Shown: positions 25,395 through 33,964 of the stretch, in pieces
How the letters are laid out: each line of letters starts with the position of its first letter
How positions within the stretch are numbered: position 1 is the stretch's first letter
Assembly: GCA_049323835.1 (NCBI GenBank)
Contig: JBMOOJ010000105.1
Location: 1 to 64,000, forward strand
Source: SG-bin9 sp049323835
GTDB taxonomy: Bacteria; Pseudomonadota; Alphaproteobacteria; Rhizobiales; Xanthobacteraceae
Direction of reading: 5' to 3'
Length of the DNA stretch: 64,000 nt
Made by a program: the position numbers and the translations under genes
Notes under the pieces: model-generated
What the model was told of the DNA's origin: nothing
Databases searched by the model: none
What the model saw: the letters and a program-made list of their open reading frames with translations, nothing else

Positions 25395-26582
25395 TCACGC
25401 CCCTGGCAGATCGAGGATGCGTTTGGCGACGATGCCGAGCATCACCTCGCTGGTGCCGCCCTCGATCGAGTTCGCCTTGGTGCGCAACCATGACCGCGCC
25501 GGCTGGCCCTCCTGCGTGCGCGGGCTCTCCCATTCGAGAAAATCGATGCCGCCGGCGGCCATGATCAGCTCGTGCCGCCGCTTGTTGAGCTCCGTGCCGT
25601 AATACTTCATCGCCGACGAGAACGCTGGATGCGCCTGTCCTGCTTTCGCGAGATCGACCGCGCGCTCGGCCGCGGCGGCGAGCGCCGCTTCATCGACCTC
25701 GAACGCGGCGATCTGGCCGCGCAGCACGGCGTCATCGAGACGGCCGCTTTCGTCGCTGCCGATCGCATTCGCCGCGACCTGCCCGAGCGGACGCGCGCCA
25801 CTGCGCTCGCCGATGGATGAGATCATCGCCCGCTCGTGCTGGAGCAGATACTTCGCCACATCCCAGCCGCGATTGAGCGTGCCGACGAGGTTCGCCTTCG
25901 GCACACGCACGTTGTCGAAGAAGGTTTCGCAGAACGGCGACTTGCCGGAGATCAGGAGGATCGGCTTGGTCGACACGCCCTTCGAGGCCATGTCGAACAG
26001 CACGAACGAAATGCCGTCGTGCTTCTTCGCCTGGAAGTCGGTGCGGACGAGACAGAAGATCCAGTCGGCGTAGTTGGCATACGACGTCCAGATCTTCTGG
26101 CCGTTGATGACGAAATGATCGCCGTCGCTGTCCGCGCGCGTCTGCAACGAGGCGAGATCGGAGCCGGCGTTCGGTTCGGAGTAGCCCTGGCACCAGCGGA
26201 TCAGGCCCGCGGCGATCTTCGGCAGATGCTCCTTCTTCTGCGCGTCGGTGCCATACTTCAAGAGCGCCGGCCCAAGCATGGAAATGCCGAAGCTGACGAG
26301 CGGCGCACGCGCGCCGATTGCCGCCATTTCGGCACGAACGATCTTCGCCTCCTCGCCGTCGAGGCCGCCGCCGCCGTATTCCTTCGGCCAGTGCGGCACG
26401 GTCCAGCCCTTGTCGCGCATGCGCTCGAACCAGACCTTCTGCGCATCCGACGAAAACGTCGCGTTGCGGCCGCCCCAGAAGGTATCGTCCTCGGTTCGCA
26501 TCGGCTTGCGCATCTCCGGAGGACAATTCGCCTCCAGCCATGCGCGCGTTTCTTTCCGGAATGTCTCAAGATTTGCAGCCAT
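25395..26582 (-). CDS. Acyl-CoA dehydrogenase (partner subunit)
   Basis: This is a 395-residue acyl-CoA dehydrogenase from the chosen start MAANLETFRKETRAWLEA, which has GGGGAAG upstream. It shows the FAD and substrate motifs WCQGYSEPNAGSDLASLQT and FVINGQKIWTSYANYADWI, and the C-terminal RTKANSIEGGTSEV loop that contacts FAD across the dimer. The usual GGxG-x-E catalytic-base motif is not visible; that position reads AGGIDFLEWESPR. This suggests that it is the non-basic half of a heteromer with the downstream 379-residue enzyme. Sixteen upstream in-frame residues (from 26627) are not family-like. Confidence 0.85.
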   Translation of the reverse strand: MAANLETFRKETRAWLEANCPPEMRKPMRTEDDTFWGGRNATFSSDAQKVWFERMRDKGWTVPHWPKEYGGGGLDGEEAKIVRAEMAAIGARAPLVSFGISMLGPALLKYGTDAQKKEHLPKIAAGLIRWCQGYSEPNAGSDLASLQTRADSDGDHFVINGQKIWTSYANYADWIFCLVRTDFQAKKHDGISFVLFDMASKGVSTKPILLISGKSPFCETFFDNVRVPKANLVGTLNRGWDVAKYLLQHERAMISSIGERSGARPLGQVAANAIGSDESGRLDDAVLRGQIAAFEVDEAALAAAAERAVDLAKAGQAHPAFSSAMKYYGTELNKRRHELIMAAGGIDFLEWESPRTQEGQPARSWLRTKANSIEGGTSEVMLGIVAKRILDLPGA

Positions 26583-26717
26583 CTGGGCTTCCCCGAATTC
26601 ACTCGTTTCGATCCGCCGCCGCATCATTCCGCAGAGTGAAAATGCGCGCGCGGTCGCTCTTGCTTGGAGGCGACCTTAGCCAGCGCCTTGCGAAATTCAA
26701 CATGTAGCTGTGCACGG

Positions 26718-26795
26718 CTAGTGGAGTGGATTTGACATTCGCTACGCGCTTAGCCGCGGGCCAGATTGCGAATGTCAAATCCAAAACTCCACTAG
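26718..26795. repeat. CTAG-bounded hairpin 1 of double-hairpin element A
   Basis: The left arm CTAGTGGAGT + GGATTTGACATTCGC (26718-26742) pairs perfectly with 26768-26795, except for three extra A's (26783-26785) between the 15-base and 10-base blocks of the right arm. The loop is 25 bases. Both ends are CTAG. It lies in the divergent promoter region between an acyl-CoA dehydrogenase gene and the CMD-family gene; the rest of the 381-base gap has no gene. Confidence 0.85.
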
Positions 26796-26808
26796 CAGCT
26801 TGAAGTTG

Positions 26809-26883
26809 CTAGTGGTCTTTCACTTCCAACATTCGCTCAAAACTTGCCAAGACGGGAGGCGAATGTTGGAAGTAGACCACTAG
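26809..26883. repeat. CTAG-bounded hairpin 2 of double-hairpin element A
   Basis: The left arm CTAGTGGTCT + TTC + ACTTCCAACATTCGC pairs perfectly with 26859-26883, except that the three-base TTC (26819-26821) is unpaired. The loop is 22 bases. The stem has the same 10 + 15 layout as hairpin 1, but mostly different sequence. A 13-base spacer (26796-26808) separates the two, and the junction is nearly palindromic. Confidence 0.85.
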
Positions 26884-26963
26884 TGTACCTGCGTTCTTGT
26901 CATCGCCCGCGATCCCGTGCATCGATGAGGGAGACAAAACAAACGAATTCAAGGGAGTGAGAC

Positions 26964-27512
26964 GTGCGCATCAAGTTTCTTTCGCCTGGCGAAATGACCG
27001 CAGATCAGAAGCTGGTCTACGACGAGTCGATCGCATCGAAGCGCGGCCGTCCGCCGGAGCCGATGTTCGCCTGGCTTGCGAGCCCGGAAATGGCGAAGCA
27101 CGCGACGCGGCTCGGTGCGTTCCTGCGTTACGATACATCGATGTCGGTCGCGGAGTCCGAACTCGCGATCCTCGTCACCGCGCGGCACTGGAGCGCGAAG
27201 TTCGAGTGGTATGCGCACAAGAAGATGGCGCTGGCCGGCGGCCTCGATCCGAAGATCATCGATGACATCAATGCACGGCGGGTGCCCAGTTTCAACAATC
27301 CGAAGCTGAAGGTGATCTACGAGGTCGCCCGCTCGCTGCACGACGCGAAGTGCGTATCGCAGCCGCTCTATGACGAAGCGCTGAAGCTGATCGGCGAGCG
27401 CGGCATCGTCGAGGTCATCGGCCTCTGCGGTTACTACACACTGGTATCGATGACGCTGAATACCTATGAATTCGGCCTTCCGGACGGCGAAGTCTCGGAC
27501 TTGTTACCGTAA
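26964..27512 (+). CDS. Carboxymuconolactone decarboxylase (CMD)-family protein
   Basis: The 182-residue alpha-helical protein has a CMD core at about 62-90, SELAILVTARHWSAKFEWYAHKK (quoted in part: RHWSAKFEWYAH). The E...R...E-W..H residues of the family are kept, but there is no CxxC pair, so it is not an AhpD-type peroxidase. Real CMD enzymes decarboxylate a ring-cleavage lactone in the protocatechuate branch; many homologues have other roles. It is divergent from the acyl-CoA dehydrogenase pair and followed by a VOC-family protein, which fits aromatic or ring-derived acid catabolism. A purine-rich AAGGGAG precedes the start. Confidence 0.75.
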   Translation: MRIKFLSPGEMTADQKLVYDESIASKRGRPPEPMFAWLASPEMAKHATRLGAFLRYDTSMSVAESELAILVTARHWSAKFEWYAHKKMALAGGLDPKIIDDINARRVPSFNNPKLKVIYEVARSLHDAKCVSQPLYDEALKLIGERGIVEVIGLCGYYTLVSMTLNTYEFGLPDGEVSDLLP

Positions 27513-27523
27513 TACGCCTTTCT

Positions 27524-27605
27524 GTCATGGCCGGGCTCATCCCGGCCATCCACGTCTTGGCAGCACAAAAGGACGTGGATGCCCGCGACAAGCGCGGGCA
27601 TGACG
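27524..27605. repeat. Family R inverted repeat, copy 4 (short form)
   Basis: GTCATGGCCGGGCTCATCCC, inner arms CCACGTC / GACGTGG and the right end GGGCATGACG make it nearly the same as copy 3. It lies between the CMD and VOC genes. Confidence 0.85.
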
Positions 27606-27644
27606 CCTAAATTCGCTCAGGTCTCTCCAGACATGTGAGCCTCC

Positions 27645-28157
27645 ATGAGCGACAGCATTCCGACAAATCCGCCGATCAGCGCCGGTGCGCGGATCGGCCA
27701 TGTGCACCTGAAGGTCTCGAACATCGACCGCGCGCTCGGCTTCTATCACGGCGTGCTCGGCTTCAAGATTGTCATCCGCCGCGGCGACGAGGTCGCGTTC
27801 ATCGCCGCCGGTGATTATCACCACCACATCGGACTGAACACGTGGGAAAGCAAAGGCGGCTCGCCGCCCGCGCCCGGCACCACGGGGCTGTTTCACACCG
27901 CGATCCTCTATCCGACACGGCTGGCGCTGGCGGACGCGCTCCGCCGGGTGATGGCGGCCGGCATTCCGCTCGACGGCGCCAGCGATCACGGCGTCAGCGA
28001 GGCGCTCTACCTGCGCGATCCGGACGAGAACGGCGTCGAGCTTTATTGGGACAAGCCGCGCGAGGAATGGCCGCAGAACGCCGAGGGCGGCATCCACATG
28101 TTCACGCGCCGGCTCGACATCGACAACCTGTTGCGCGAGCCGCCGCTCACGGCCTGA
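27645..28157 (+). CDS. VOC-family (glyoxalase/extradiol dioxygenase-like) protein
   Basis: The 170-residue protein begins its fold with RIGHVHLKVSNIDRALGFYHGVLGF and ends with RDPDENGVELYWDKP, the paired beta-alpha-beta-beta-beta modules of the vicinal oxygen chelate superfamily. The putative metal ligands are the His of GHVHL, a middle His (GLFHTAILYP) and the Glu of GVELYW. Such proteins include catechol 2,3-dioxygenase-like, glyoxalase and resistance enzymes; the exact reaction cannot be read here. Its 3' end overlaps the convergent MFS gene by 11 bases. Confidence 0.82.
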   Translation: MSDSIPTNPPISAGARIGHVHLKVSNIDRALGFYHGVLGFKIVIRRGDEVAFIAAGDYHHHIGLNTWESKGGSPPAPGTTGLFHTAILYPTRLALADALRRVMAAGIPLDGASDHGVSEALYLRDPDENGVELYWDKPREEWPQNAEGGIHMFTRRLDIDNLLREPPLTA

Positions 28158-29388
28158 TCGGCTCCAGCGCGCGACCCCGGATCAGCACGATGGCCGCGGC
28201 CGCGAACTCCAGCACGACATTCAGATAAAATGCCGGGCCGTAGCTGCCGGTCCAGTCGCGCAACAGGCCGATCACACCCGGCCCGAAGGAATACGTCACC
28301 TGATTGATCGCGGTGACGAGGCTGACCAGGATGCCGAACGAGCGCGGATCGAACTCGCGCTGGATGATCAGCGCCGGTAGCGTGATCGCGTTGCCGACGG
28401 TGAGCCCGAACACGAAGCTGCCGGCGATCAATGTGGCATCAGTCGGGAGGTTGATCATGACGATCAGCGCCAGCCCCTGGCTGAGAAAGAGCGCGGACGA
28501 TGCTTTTCTCTGGTCGATGCGGTCGATGAAAAAGCCGAGGCCGACACGGCCGAGCACCGCTGCCAGTGTCATCAGGCCCACCGCGAGCGCCGCGCGTTCG
28601 CGGCCGATCAGCGGGTCCATGTATGAAATCTGATGCACGATGAAGCTGACCTGCGAGAACAGCACCAGCGCGAACGGCACGGAAATGGTCCAGAACGGCA
28701 AGCTGCGGAAGGCCGCCGCACGAACCGCCGTGCTCGACTGCTGCGGTTGACCAGACGCCGCAGCGCTTGCTTGCAAGTGCGCAGACGGCGGGCTGATGCC
28801 GAACAGGATCGCCGGCACCATCACCACCAGTAGCAACACCGTGCCGGAATGCATGGTGGTTGAGAATCCGTAGTTCTGCACGGCGAGCACCATCAACGGC
28901 ACGCCGATGACGCCGCCGATGCTCGCGCCGTTCAGCGCGAGGCTGATCGCGAGGCCGCGGCGGGCCGAGAAGTACATGCCAAGCGTATTGGTGATGGCGC
29001 CGATGCTCATCCCGGCCCAGCCGAACGACAGCAGCGCGTATGCCGCGTAGAGTTGAAACGGTGACGACACCCAGCCGATCGCCAGCGTCGCAGCCGCCAT
29101 GAATCCGACGCCGCAGAGCAGGAACGCCCGCAGGCCAATTGCGCGAATGGCGTCGCTGACGAACACGACGAGCAGCGCGCCGCCGAGATAAAACGCCGAG
29201 GTCGCGGTCGCGACCAGCGAGGCCGGCCAGCCATACAACCGCTGGAACTCCGCCACGTAGACGGCCTGCCCGTAGAAGGCAAAACCCCAGGCGAATGTCG
29301 CGAGCAGAAAGCAGACGACGACAGCACGCCAGCCGGAATATCGGATCGACGATTCATCGGCCGGCGGCTTCACAGGCCGCGCGTCCAT
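28147..29388 (-). CDS. MFS transporter
   Basis: The 413-residue carrier has about twelve helices in two halves, starting GWRAVVVCFLLATFAWGFAFYGQAVYVAEFQRLYGW. That opening, with an invariant-looking FYGQ/VY region (partial motif WGFAFYGQAVYV), is seen in monocarboxylate or OFA-like MFS families. The loop between helices 2 and 3 holds DAIRAIGLRAFLL. A GAAGGG lies 11 bases before the ATG at 29388; the frame extends further upstream without support. The substrate is unknown, but the neighbourhood suggests an organic acid. Confidence 0.8.
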   Translation of the reverse strand: MDARPVKPPADESSIRYSGWRAVVVCFLLATFAWGFAFYGQAVYVAEFQRLYGWPASLVATATSAFYLGGALLVVFVSDAIRAIGLRAFLLCGVGFMAAATLAIGWVSSPFQLYAAYALLSFGWAGMSIGAITNTLGMYFSARRGLAISLALNGASIGGVIGVPLMVLAVQNYGFSTTMHSGTVLLLVVMVPAILFGISPPSAHLQASAAASGQPQQSSTAVRAAAFRSLPFWTISVPFALVLFSQVSFIVHQISYMDPLIGRERAALAVGLMTLAAVLGRVGLGFFIDRIDQRKASSALFLSQGLALIVMINLPTDATLIAGSFVFGLTVGNAITLPALIIQREFDPRSFGILVSLVTAINQVTYSFGPGVIGLLRDWTGSYGPAFYLNVVLEFAAAAIVLIRGRALEPIRP

Positions 29389-29790
29389 TATCGGCACGCC
29401 CTTCGGGACACCTGCTGTGCCGGATGAACGGTTGCGGTGGGGGTCACTGGAACGCAAGTGCAGATCGGCATCGAACCCTCTCCGGGGTCTTGTGCAGGCG
29501 GGCGTGCATATCAAGGGGTCACAACCGAAACGTCAAGAAGGTGAAGAAGTTATCCCGATTGTGGCAGGCAAGGCGGCCCATCGGGAACCTTTGCCGCGCT
29601 GCGGCTTTAGTATCACCCGGATCATCCCGTTTCTGGCAGGAACGGGAGCGGTGCCGGATGTCCGCATCACGAACCAAGCCGAAGCAACCCAAAACCGAAC
29701 AATCAAAGCAAGTCCCGCGTCTCCGCAATTTCCACCCGATTTCCGGAGACACTTCACGCGCCGGATTTAAAGCCGATTCGAAAGGCTGAC
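29389..29790. other. 402-base intergenic region upstream of the trehalose synthase gene
   Basis: I see no convincing gene here. A short reading frame from the ATG at 29658 to the TGA at 29787-29789 (43 codons, Lys/Gln/Pro-rich) stops one base before the treS ATG and could be a leader peptide, but it lacks recognised homology or a good ribosome site. The rest should contain the divergent promoters of the MFS and treS genes; several GGAAC motifs occur but none has a GTT at the EcfG spacing. Confidence 0.4.
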
Positions 29791-32700
29791 ATGAACCTGT
29801 TGTCGTCCATCGAGATGGAAAGTGGCGTCACCAATGACGACCTCTGGTACAAGGACGCCATTATCTACCAGCTGCACGTCAAGACATTCGCCGACAGCAA
29901 CAACGACGGCATCGGCGACTTCACCGGGCTGACCGAAAAACTCGGATACCTGCAAGAGCTCGGCGTCACGGCGCTGTGGCTGATGCCGTTCTATCCCTCG
30001 CCCGGCCGCGACGACGGGTACGATATCGCCGACTACGGTTCCATCAGTCCCGACCTCGGCACGATGAAGGATTTCAAACGCTTCATCGGCGAGGCCAAGC
30101 GGCGCGGCATGCGCGTGATCACCGAACTCGTGATCAATCACACCTCGGACCAGCATGCGTGGTTCAAACGCGCGCGGCGCAGCCCCGCCGGCAGCAGCGC
30201 GCGCGACTGGTATGTCTGGAGCGACACCGACCAGAAATACGCGAACACGCGCATCATCTTCTCCGACACCGAAAAATCGAACTGGACCTGGGACCCGGAA
30301 GCGCACGCCTATTACTGGCATCGCTTCTTCTCGCACCAGCCCGACCTGAATTTCGCCAATCCGCGCGTGGTGCGCTCCGTCGTCCAGGTGATGAAGCGCT
30401 GGGTCGACGCCGGCGTCGACGGCTTCCGCCTCGATGCGATCCCCTATCTCTGCGAGGAAGAGGGCTCGTCGAACGAGAATCTGCCCGGTACACACGAGGT
30501 GATCCGCCTGCTGCGCCGTGAGCTCGATGCCTATGGCCGCGACAAGATCTTCCTCGCCGAAGCCAACCAGTGGCCGGAAGACGTGCAGCACTATTTCGGC
30601 AAGGGCGATGAGTGCCACATGGCGTTTCATTTCCCGCTGATGCCGCGCATCTACATGGCGATCGCGCAGGAAGACCGCTTCCCCATCACCGACATCCTGC
30701 GGCAGACGCCGGACATTCCGGAGAACTGCCAGTGGGCGATGTTCCTGCGCAACCACGACGAGCTGACGCTGGAAATGGTCAGCGACATCGAGCGCGACTA
30801 CCTGTGGTCGACCTATGCAGCGGACCCGCGGGCGCGCATCAACGGCGGCATTCGCCGCCGCCTCGCGCCGCTGATGGACAACGACCGGCGCAAGATCGAA
30901 CTGATGAACTCGCTGCTGCTGTCGTTCCCCGGTACGCCGATCATCTATTACGGCGACGAGATCGGCATGGGCGATAACATCTACCTCGGCGACCGCAACG
31001 GCGTGCGGACGCCGATGCAATGGTCACCGGACCGCAACGGCGGCTTCTCGCGTGCAGATCCAGCGCGCCTGTTCGCACCAACCATCATGGACCCGGTCTA
31101 TGGCTACGAGTCGGTCAACGTCGAGGCGCAATCCCGCTCGTTGTCGTCGCTGCTCAACTGGACCAAGCGGCTGATTGCCGTCCGCAAGTCGACACTCGCC
31201 TTCGGGCGCGGCTCGATCAGGTTCATCCGCCCTGAGAATCGCTGCGTGCTCGCCTATGTCCGCGAATATCGCGGCGATGCGATCCTTTGCGTCGCCAATC
31301 TCTCGCGCTCGGCGCAAGCGACCGAACTGGACCTGTCGCCGTGGAAAGACCGCGTGCCGGTGGAAATGCTGGGGCAGACCGGCTTCCCCGCGATCGGCGA
31401 CCGCCCCTACATGATCACGCTGGCGCCCTACGGCTTCTACTGGTTCAAGCTGACCGAGAAAGAACTCTCGCCGCACGTCACCACCGATATCGTGCCGGAG
31501 TTGGAAACGCTGGTGGTGCCGCTTGGCGCGACCTGGGTCTCGCTCGAACGCACCCGCAACGTGTTCGAGCGCGATGTGCTGCCGCCCTACCTCGCCCGCA
31601 GCCGCTGGTTTCACGAGCGCAACGCGCCGATGATCTCGGCCAAGGTCACGTCCGCGGTTCCGTTCTGCAACGAGGGTGACTGGCGGCCGTGGATCGTCAT
31701 GTTCATGGCGACGCGCGGCAGCAAGACCACACGGCATGCCTTGCCGATCCGCATCAAATGGGAACAGTTCGACGAGGAACGCCGCAATCCGGCGGCGCTG
31801 GCGACCGTGCGCCAAGGCTCCCGTCAGGGCACGCTGTTCGATGTCGCCGGCGATCAGGCATTCCTGACCATGCTGATCGGTAACATCCGCTCCTCCGCGA
31901 TCATCGAAGAGCGCGAACAGCAGCTCGAATTCCGGCCGGCCGACGCCTTCCTCAACGAAGAGATCAGGCCGATCGAAAACATCCGCAGTATCGAGAGCGA
32001 CAGCACCGATACGGCGGCGTTCATCGGCGAGAACTATGTCGTGAAATTCTACCGGCAGATCGAGGCCGGCCCACATCCCGACATCGAGATCGGCCACTTC
32101 CTCACTGATGTCGTCGGCTTTGCCCACGCGCCGCGGCTGCTCGGCAGCGTCGAACTGGTGGAGGGCGACCGCCGCAGCGCCATCGCTTCGGTGCACGGCT
32201 TCGTCGGTAACCAGGGCGACCTCTGGAACGTGACGGCCGGCTTCCTCGACCGGCTGGTCGAACAGCAGCGCTTTGTTGGCGACGCTCCCACCGAGAAAGC
32301 CGACTGGCAGGCGAGCTATCATCATCTGCTGTCGCAGGCCGGCCGCCGCGTCGCCGACCTCCATGTGGCACTCACAAGCCGGGACGATATCGCCGCCTTC
32401 CGGCCGGAAGCGGCGAGCGAGGCGGAGGCGCAAGACTGGATCGACAGCCTCTCAGCGCGGGCACGAACCGTGCATGAGCAGCTGCGGCGTTACGAGAGCA
32501 CGAATCCGAACGAGCAGAGATTGATCGGCATCATTGCCGGGCGGCTTGCGAGCGTCGACGGCTGGCTTGCCAACGTCCGCCCATCGCTGACGCTGATGCA
32601 GCGGATTCGCCATCACGGCACGCTCCAGCTCGGCCGCATGCTGATCGTCAAGGACGACATTGCGATCACGAGTTTCGGCGGCGACCTGCGGTTGCCGCTG

Positions 32701-33060
32701 GAGGCACGGCGGCGAAAGCTCCCCGCCGCGCGCGACGTCGCAACGGTGATCCGCTCGATCGATGCTGCGGCGATCGCAGCGCTTGCCCGAGCCGAGAAGA
32801 TCGCTCCGGACGAAGGCGGGAAGCTTGCGGCGGCGCTCGACACCTGGCGCGAGCGCTCGGCGGCAACGTTCACGGTTTCCTATCGCGACGCCATGACAGC
32901 GGACAACCTGTGGCCCGCAGATGCCGAGGCGGCGGAGCGCGTGCTGACGTTCTTCGTGATCGAGAAGCTGCTCGACGACCTGAGCGAGGCGCTGGCGGGC
33001 GACGCAGCGCTCTTGCCCGCCCATCTGGCCGATGCAGCTCGCATCCTGCCGGAACGGTAG
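29791..33060 (+). CDS. treS: Trehalose synthase / maltokinase fusion (TreS-Mak)
   Basis: The 1089-residue bifunctional protein has an N-terminal part (about 16-560) that is a GH13 trehalose synthase interconverting maltose and trehalose: nucleophile Asp215 in DGFRLDAIPYL, acid/base Glu257 in FLAEANQWP, and the third acid Asp323 in LRNHDELTLE. The C-terminal part (about 600-1089) is a Pep2-type maltokinase with an aminoglycoside-phosphotransferase-like fold (FIGENYVVKFYRQIEAGPHPDIEIG, partial FIGENYVVKFYR). The fusion channels trehalose via maltose to maltose-1-phosphate for alpha-glucan synthesis by GlgE. No glgE or glgB is in this window. Length agrees with fused TreS-Mak proteins. Confidence 0.93.
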   Translation: MNLLSSIEMESGVTNDDLWYKDAIIYQLHVKTFADSNNDGIGDFTGLTEKLGYLQELGVTALWLMPFYPSPGRDDGYDIADYGSISPDLGTMKDFKRFIGEAKRRGMRVITELVINHTSDQHAWFKRARRSPAGSSARDWYVWSDTDQKYANTRIIFSDTEKSNWTWDPEAHAYYWHRFFSHQPDLNFANPRVVRSVVQVMKRWVDAGVDGFRLDAIPYLCEEEGSSNENLPGTHEVIRLLRRELDAYGRDKIFLAEANQWPEDVQHYFGKGDECHMAFHFPLMPRIYMAIAQEDRFPITDILRQTPDIPENCQWAMFLRNHDELTLEMVSDIERDYLWSTYAADPRARINGGIRRRLAPLMDNDRRKIELMNSLLLSFPGTPIIYYGDEIGMGDNIYLGDRNGVRTPMQWSPDRNGGFSRADPARLFAPTIMDPVYGYESVNVEAQSRSLSSLLNWTKRLIAVRKSTLAFGRGSIRFIRPENRCVLAYVREYRGDAILCVANLSRSAQATELDLSPWKDRVPVEMLGQTGFPAIGDRPYMITLAPYGFYWFKLTEKELSPHVTTDIVPELETLVVPLGATWVSLERTRNVFERDVLPPYLARSRWFHERNAPMISAKVTSAVPFCNEGDWRPWIVMFMATRGSKTTRHALPIRIKWEQFDEERRNPAALATVRQGSRQGTLFDVAGDQAFLTMLIGNIRSSAIIEEREQQLEFRPADAFLNEEIRPIENIRSIESDSTDTAAFIGENYVVKFYRQIEAGPHPDIEIGHFLTDVVGFAHAPRLLGSVELVEGDRRSAIASVHGFVGNQGDLWNVTAGFLDRLVEQQRFVGDAPTEKADWQASYHHLLSQAGRRVADLHVALTSRDDIAAFRPEAASEAEAQDWIDSLSARARTVHEQLRRYESTNPNEQRLIGIIAGRLASVDGWLANVRPSLTLMQRIRHHGTLQLGRMLIVKDDIAITSFGGDLRLPLEARRRKLPAARDVATVIRSIDAAAIAALARAEKIAPDEGGKLAAALDTWRERSAATFTVSYRDAMTADNLWPADAEAAERVLTFFVIEKLLDDLSEALAGDAALLPAHLADAARILPER

Positions 33061-33067
33061 CCGGCCC

Positions 33068-33829
33068 TTACGACGGAGATTTTGACCGGGAGATTTGCCC
33101 CTCATCCAGCACCCAGCTTGTCCGTGCTCCGGCAAGCTGATCGGGCGTCTTTGCACATGGCTGCACCCGGTCGGCAAAGCGCGCAGCGAATTGCGGATCG
33201 AGCGCACGGACGTAATCGGCAAGATAGGTGAAGTGAATCCGGCAAAGCTCGAACATCTGCAGTTGCCACTGCTCAGGTGTGACGCCGAGCGGCGGCCGCC
33301 CGTGCAGCCGCCGGCGCAGGTAGTACACCTGTTCCAGCATCGCCAATACCGACAGCACCCGCATCTGCCGCAGCGGATCGAGCCCTGCTGCGTTCAGTCG
33401 CAGTTCGGCGATTCTCTCGATATCCGGCAACGTCTGGAAACTGTCTGCCGTGAAGCCGCGCCTGGCGTGGCTCAGTGACGTGTTGTCGGTCGATTCCAGC
33501 GTGCGGTCGATGCCCCACCAGATCGACTCGATCGCGTCGAGGAACTTGCCGATCTCGTTCCGGACGGTTGCAAACGTGTCGTCCTGCTTCTGTTCCACGC
33601 GACGGCGATCACCCTCGCGCTGATCCAGCCAGCTGCGCCAGCCGATGTAAGCTCCGACAAGGGCGAGGAGCACGGCGAGCAGCGGCCCGGCAACCGTCAG
33701 CCATGCACTCACGGGCACAGGTTCGCCCGCATACATCGCCGGCACGGCCACGATCAGGAGGCCGGCCAGCGACAGTGCCAGCAGCAGCAGCCCAATGCTT
33801 TTCAGCCCTGCATCGTCGCGCGCGCGCAT
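33068..33829 (-). CDS. Unknown two-helix membrane protein
   Basis: I do not recognise this 253-residue protein. Two hydrophobic segments at about 12-32 and 43-66 are followed by a charged, probably helical cytosolic domain (LDQREGDRRRVEQKQDDTF and onward) with no catalytic motif that I can name. Its gene ends seven bases from the convergent treS-mak stop. The coding pattern (third-position GC, no interruptions, plausible membrane topology) supports a real gene. The domain might be a membrane-tethered regulatory module, but nothing in the sequence shows it. Confidence 0.6.
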   Translation of the reverse strand: MRARDDAGLKSIGLLLLALSLAGLLIVAVPAMYAGEPVPVSAWLTVAGPLLAVLLALVGAYIGWRSWLDQREGDRRRVEQKQDDTFATVRNEIGKFLDAIESIWWGIDRTLESTDNTSLSHARRGFTADSFQTLPDIERIAELRLNAAGLDPLRQMRVLSVLAMLEQVYYLRRRLHGRPPLGVTPEQWQLQMFELCRIHFTYLADYVRALDPQFAARFADRVQPCAKTPDQLAGARTSWVLDEGQISRSKSPS

Positions 33830-33964
33830 GGATCAAGCGTGCCGCGTCATCTCCCTATTGTCGAGATGGCGGCGCATAAACATTTCGGCGAAGAAGTTCC
33901 GGGCAGCCTCGGCCGGGTCGCAATTCCATCATGATCGGCCCGGCAAGGCCGCTTACCCGCAAGG

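Noticed and set aside
29767..32433. Two long minus-strand frames opposite treS-mak
   Set aside because: These are shadows of a gene with complete catalytic residues, and no motif is visible in them.
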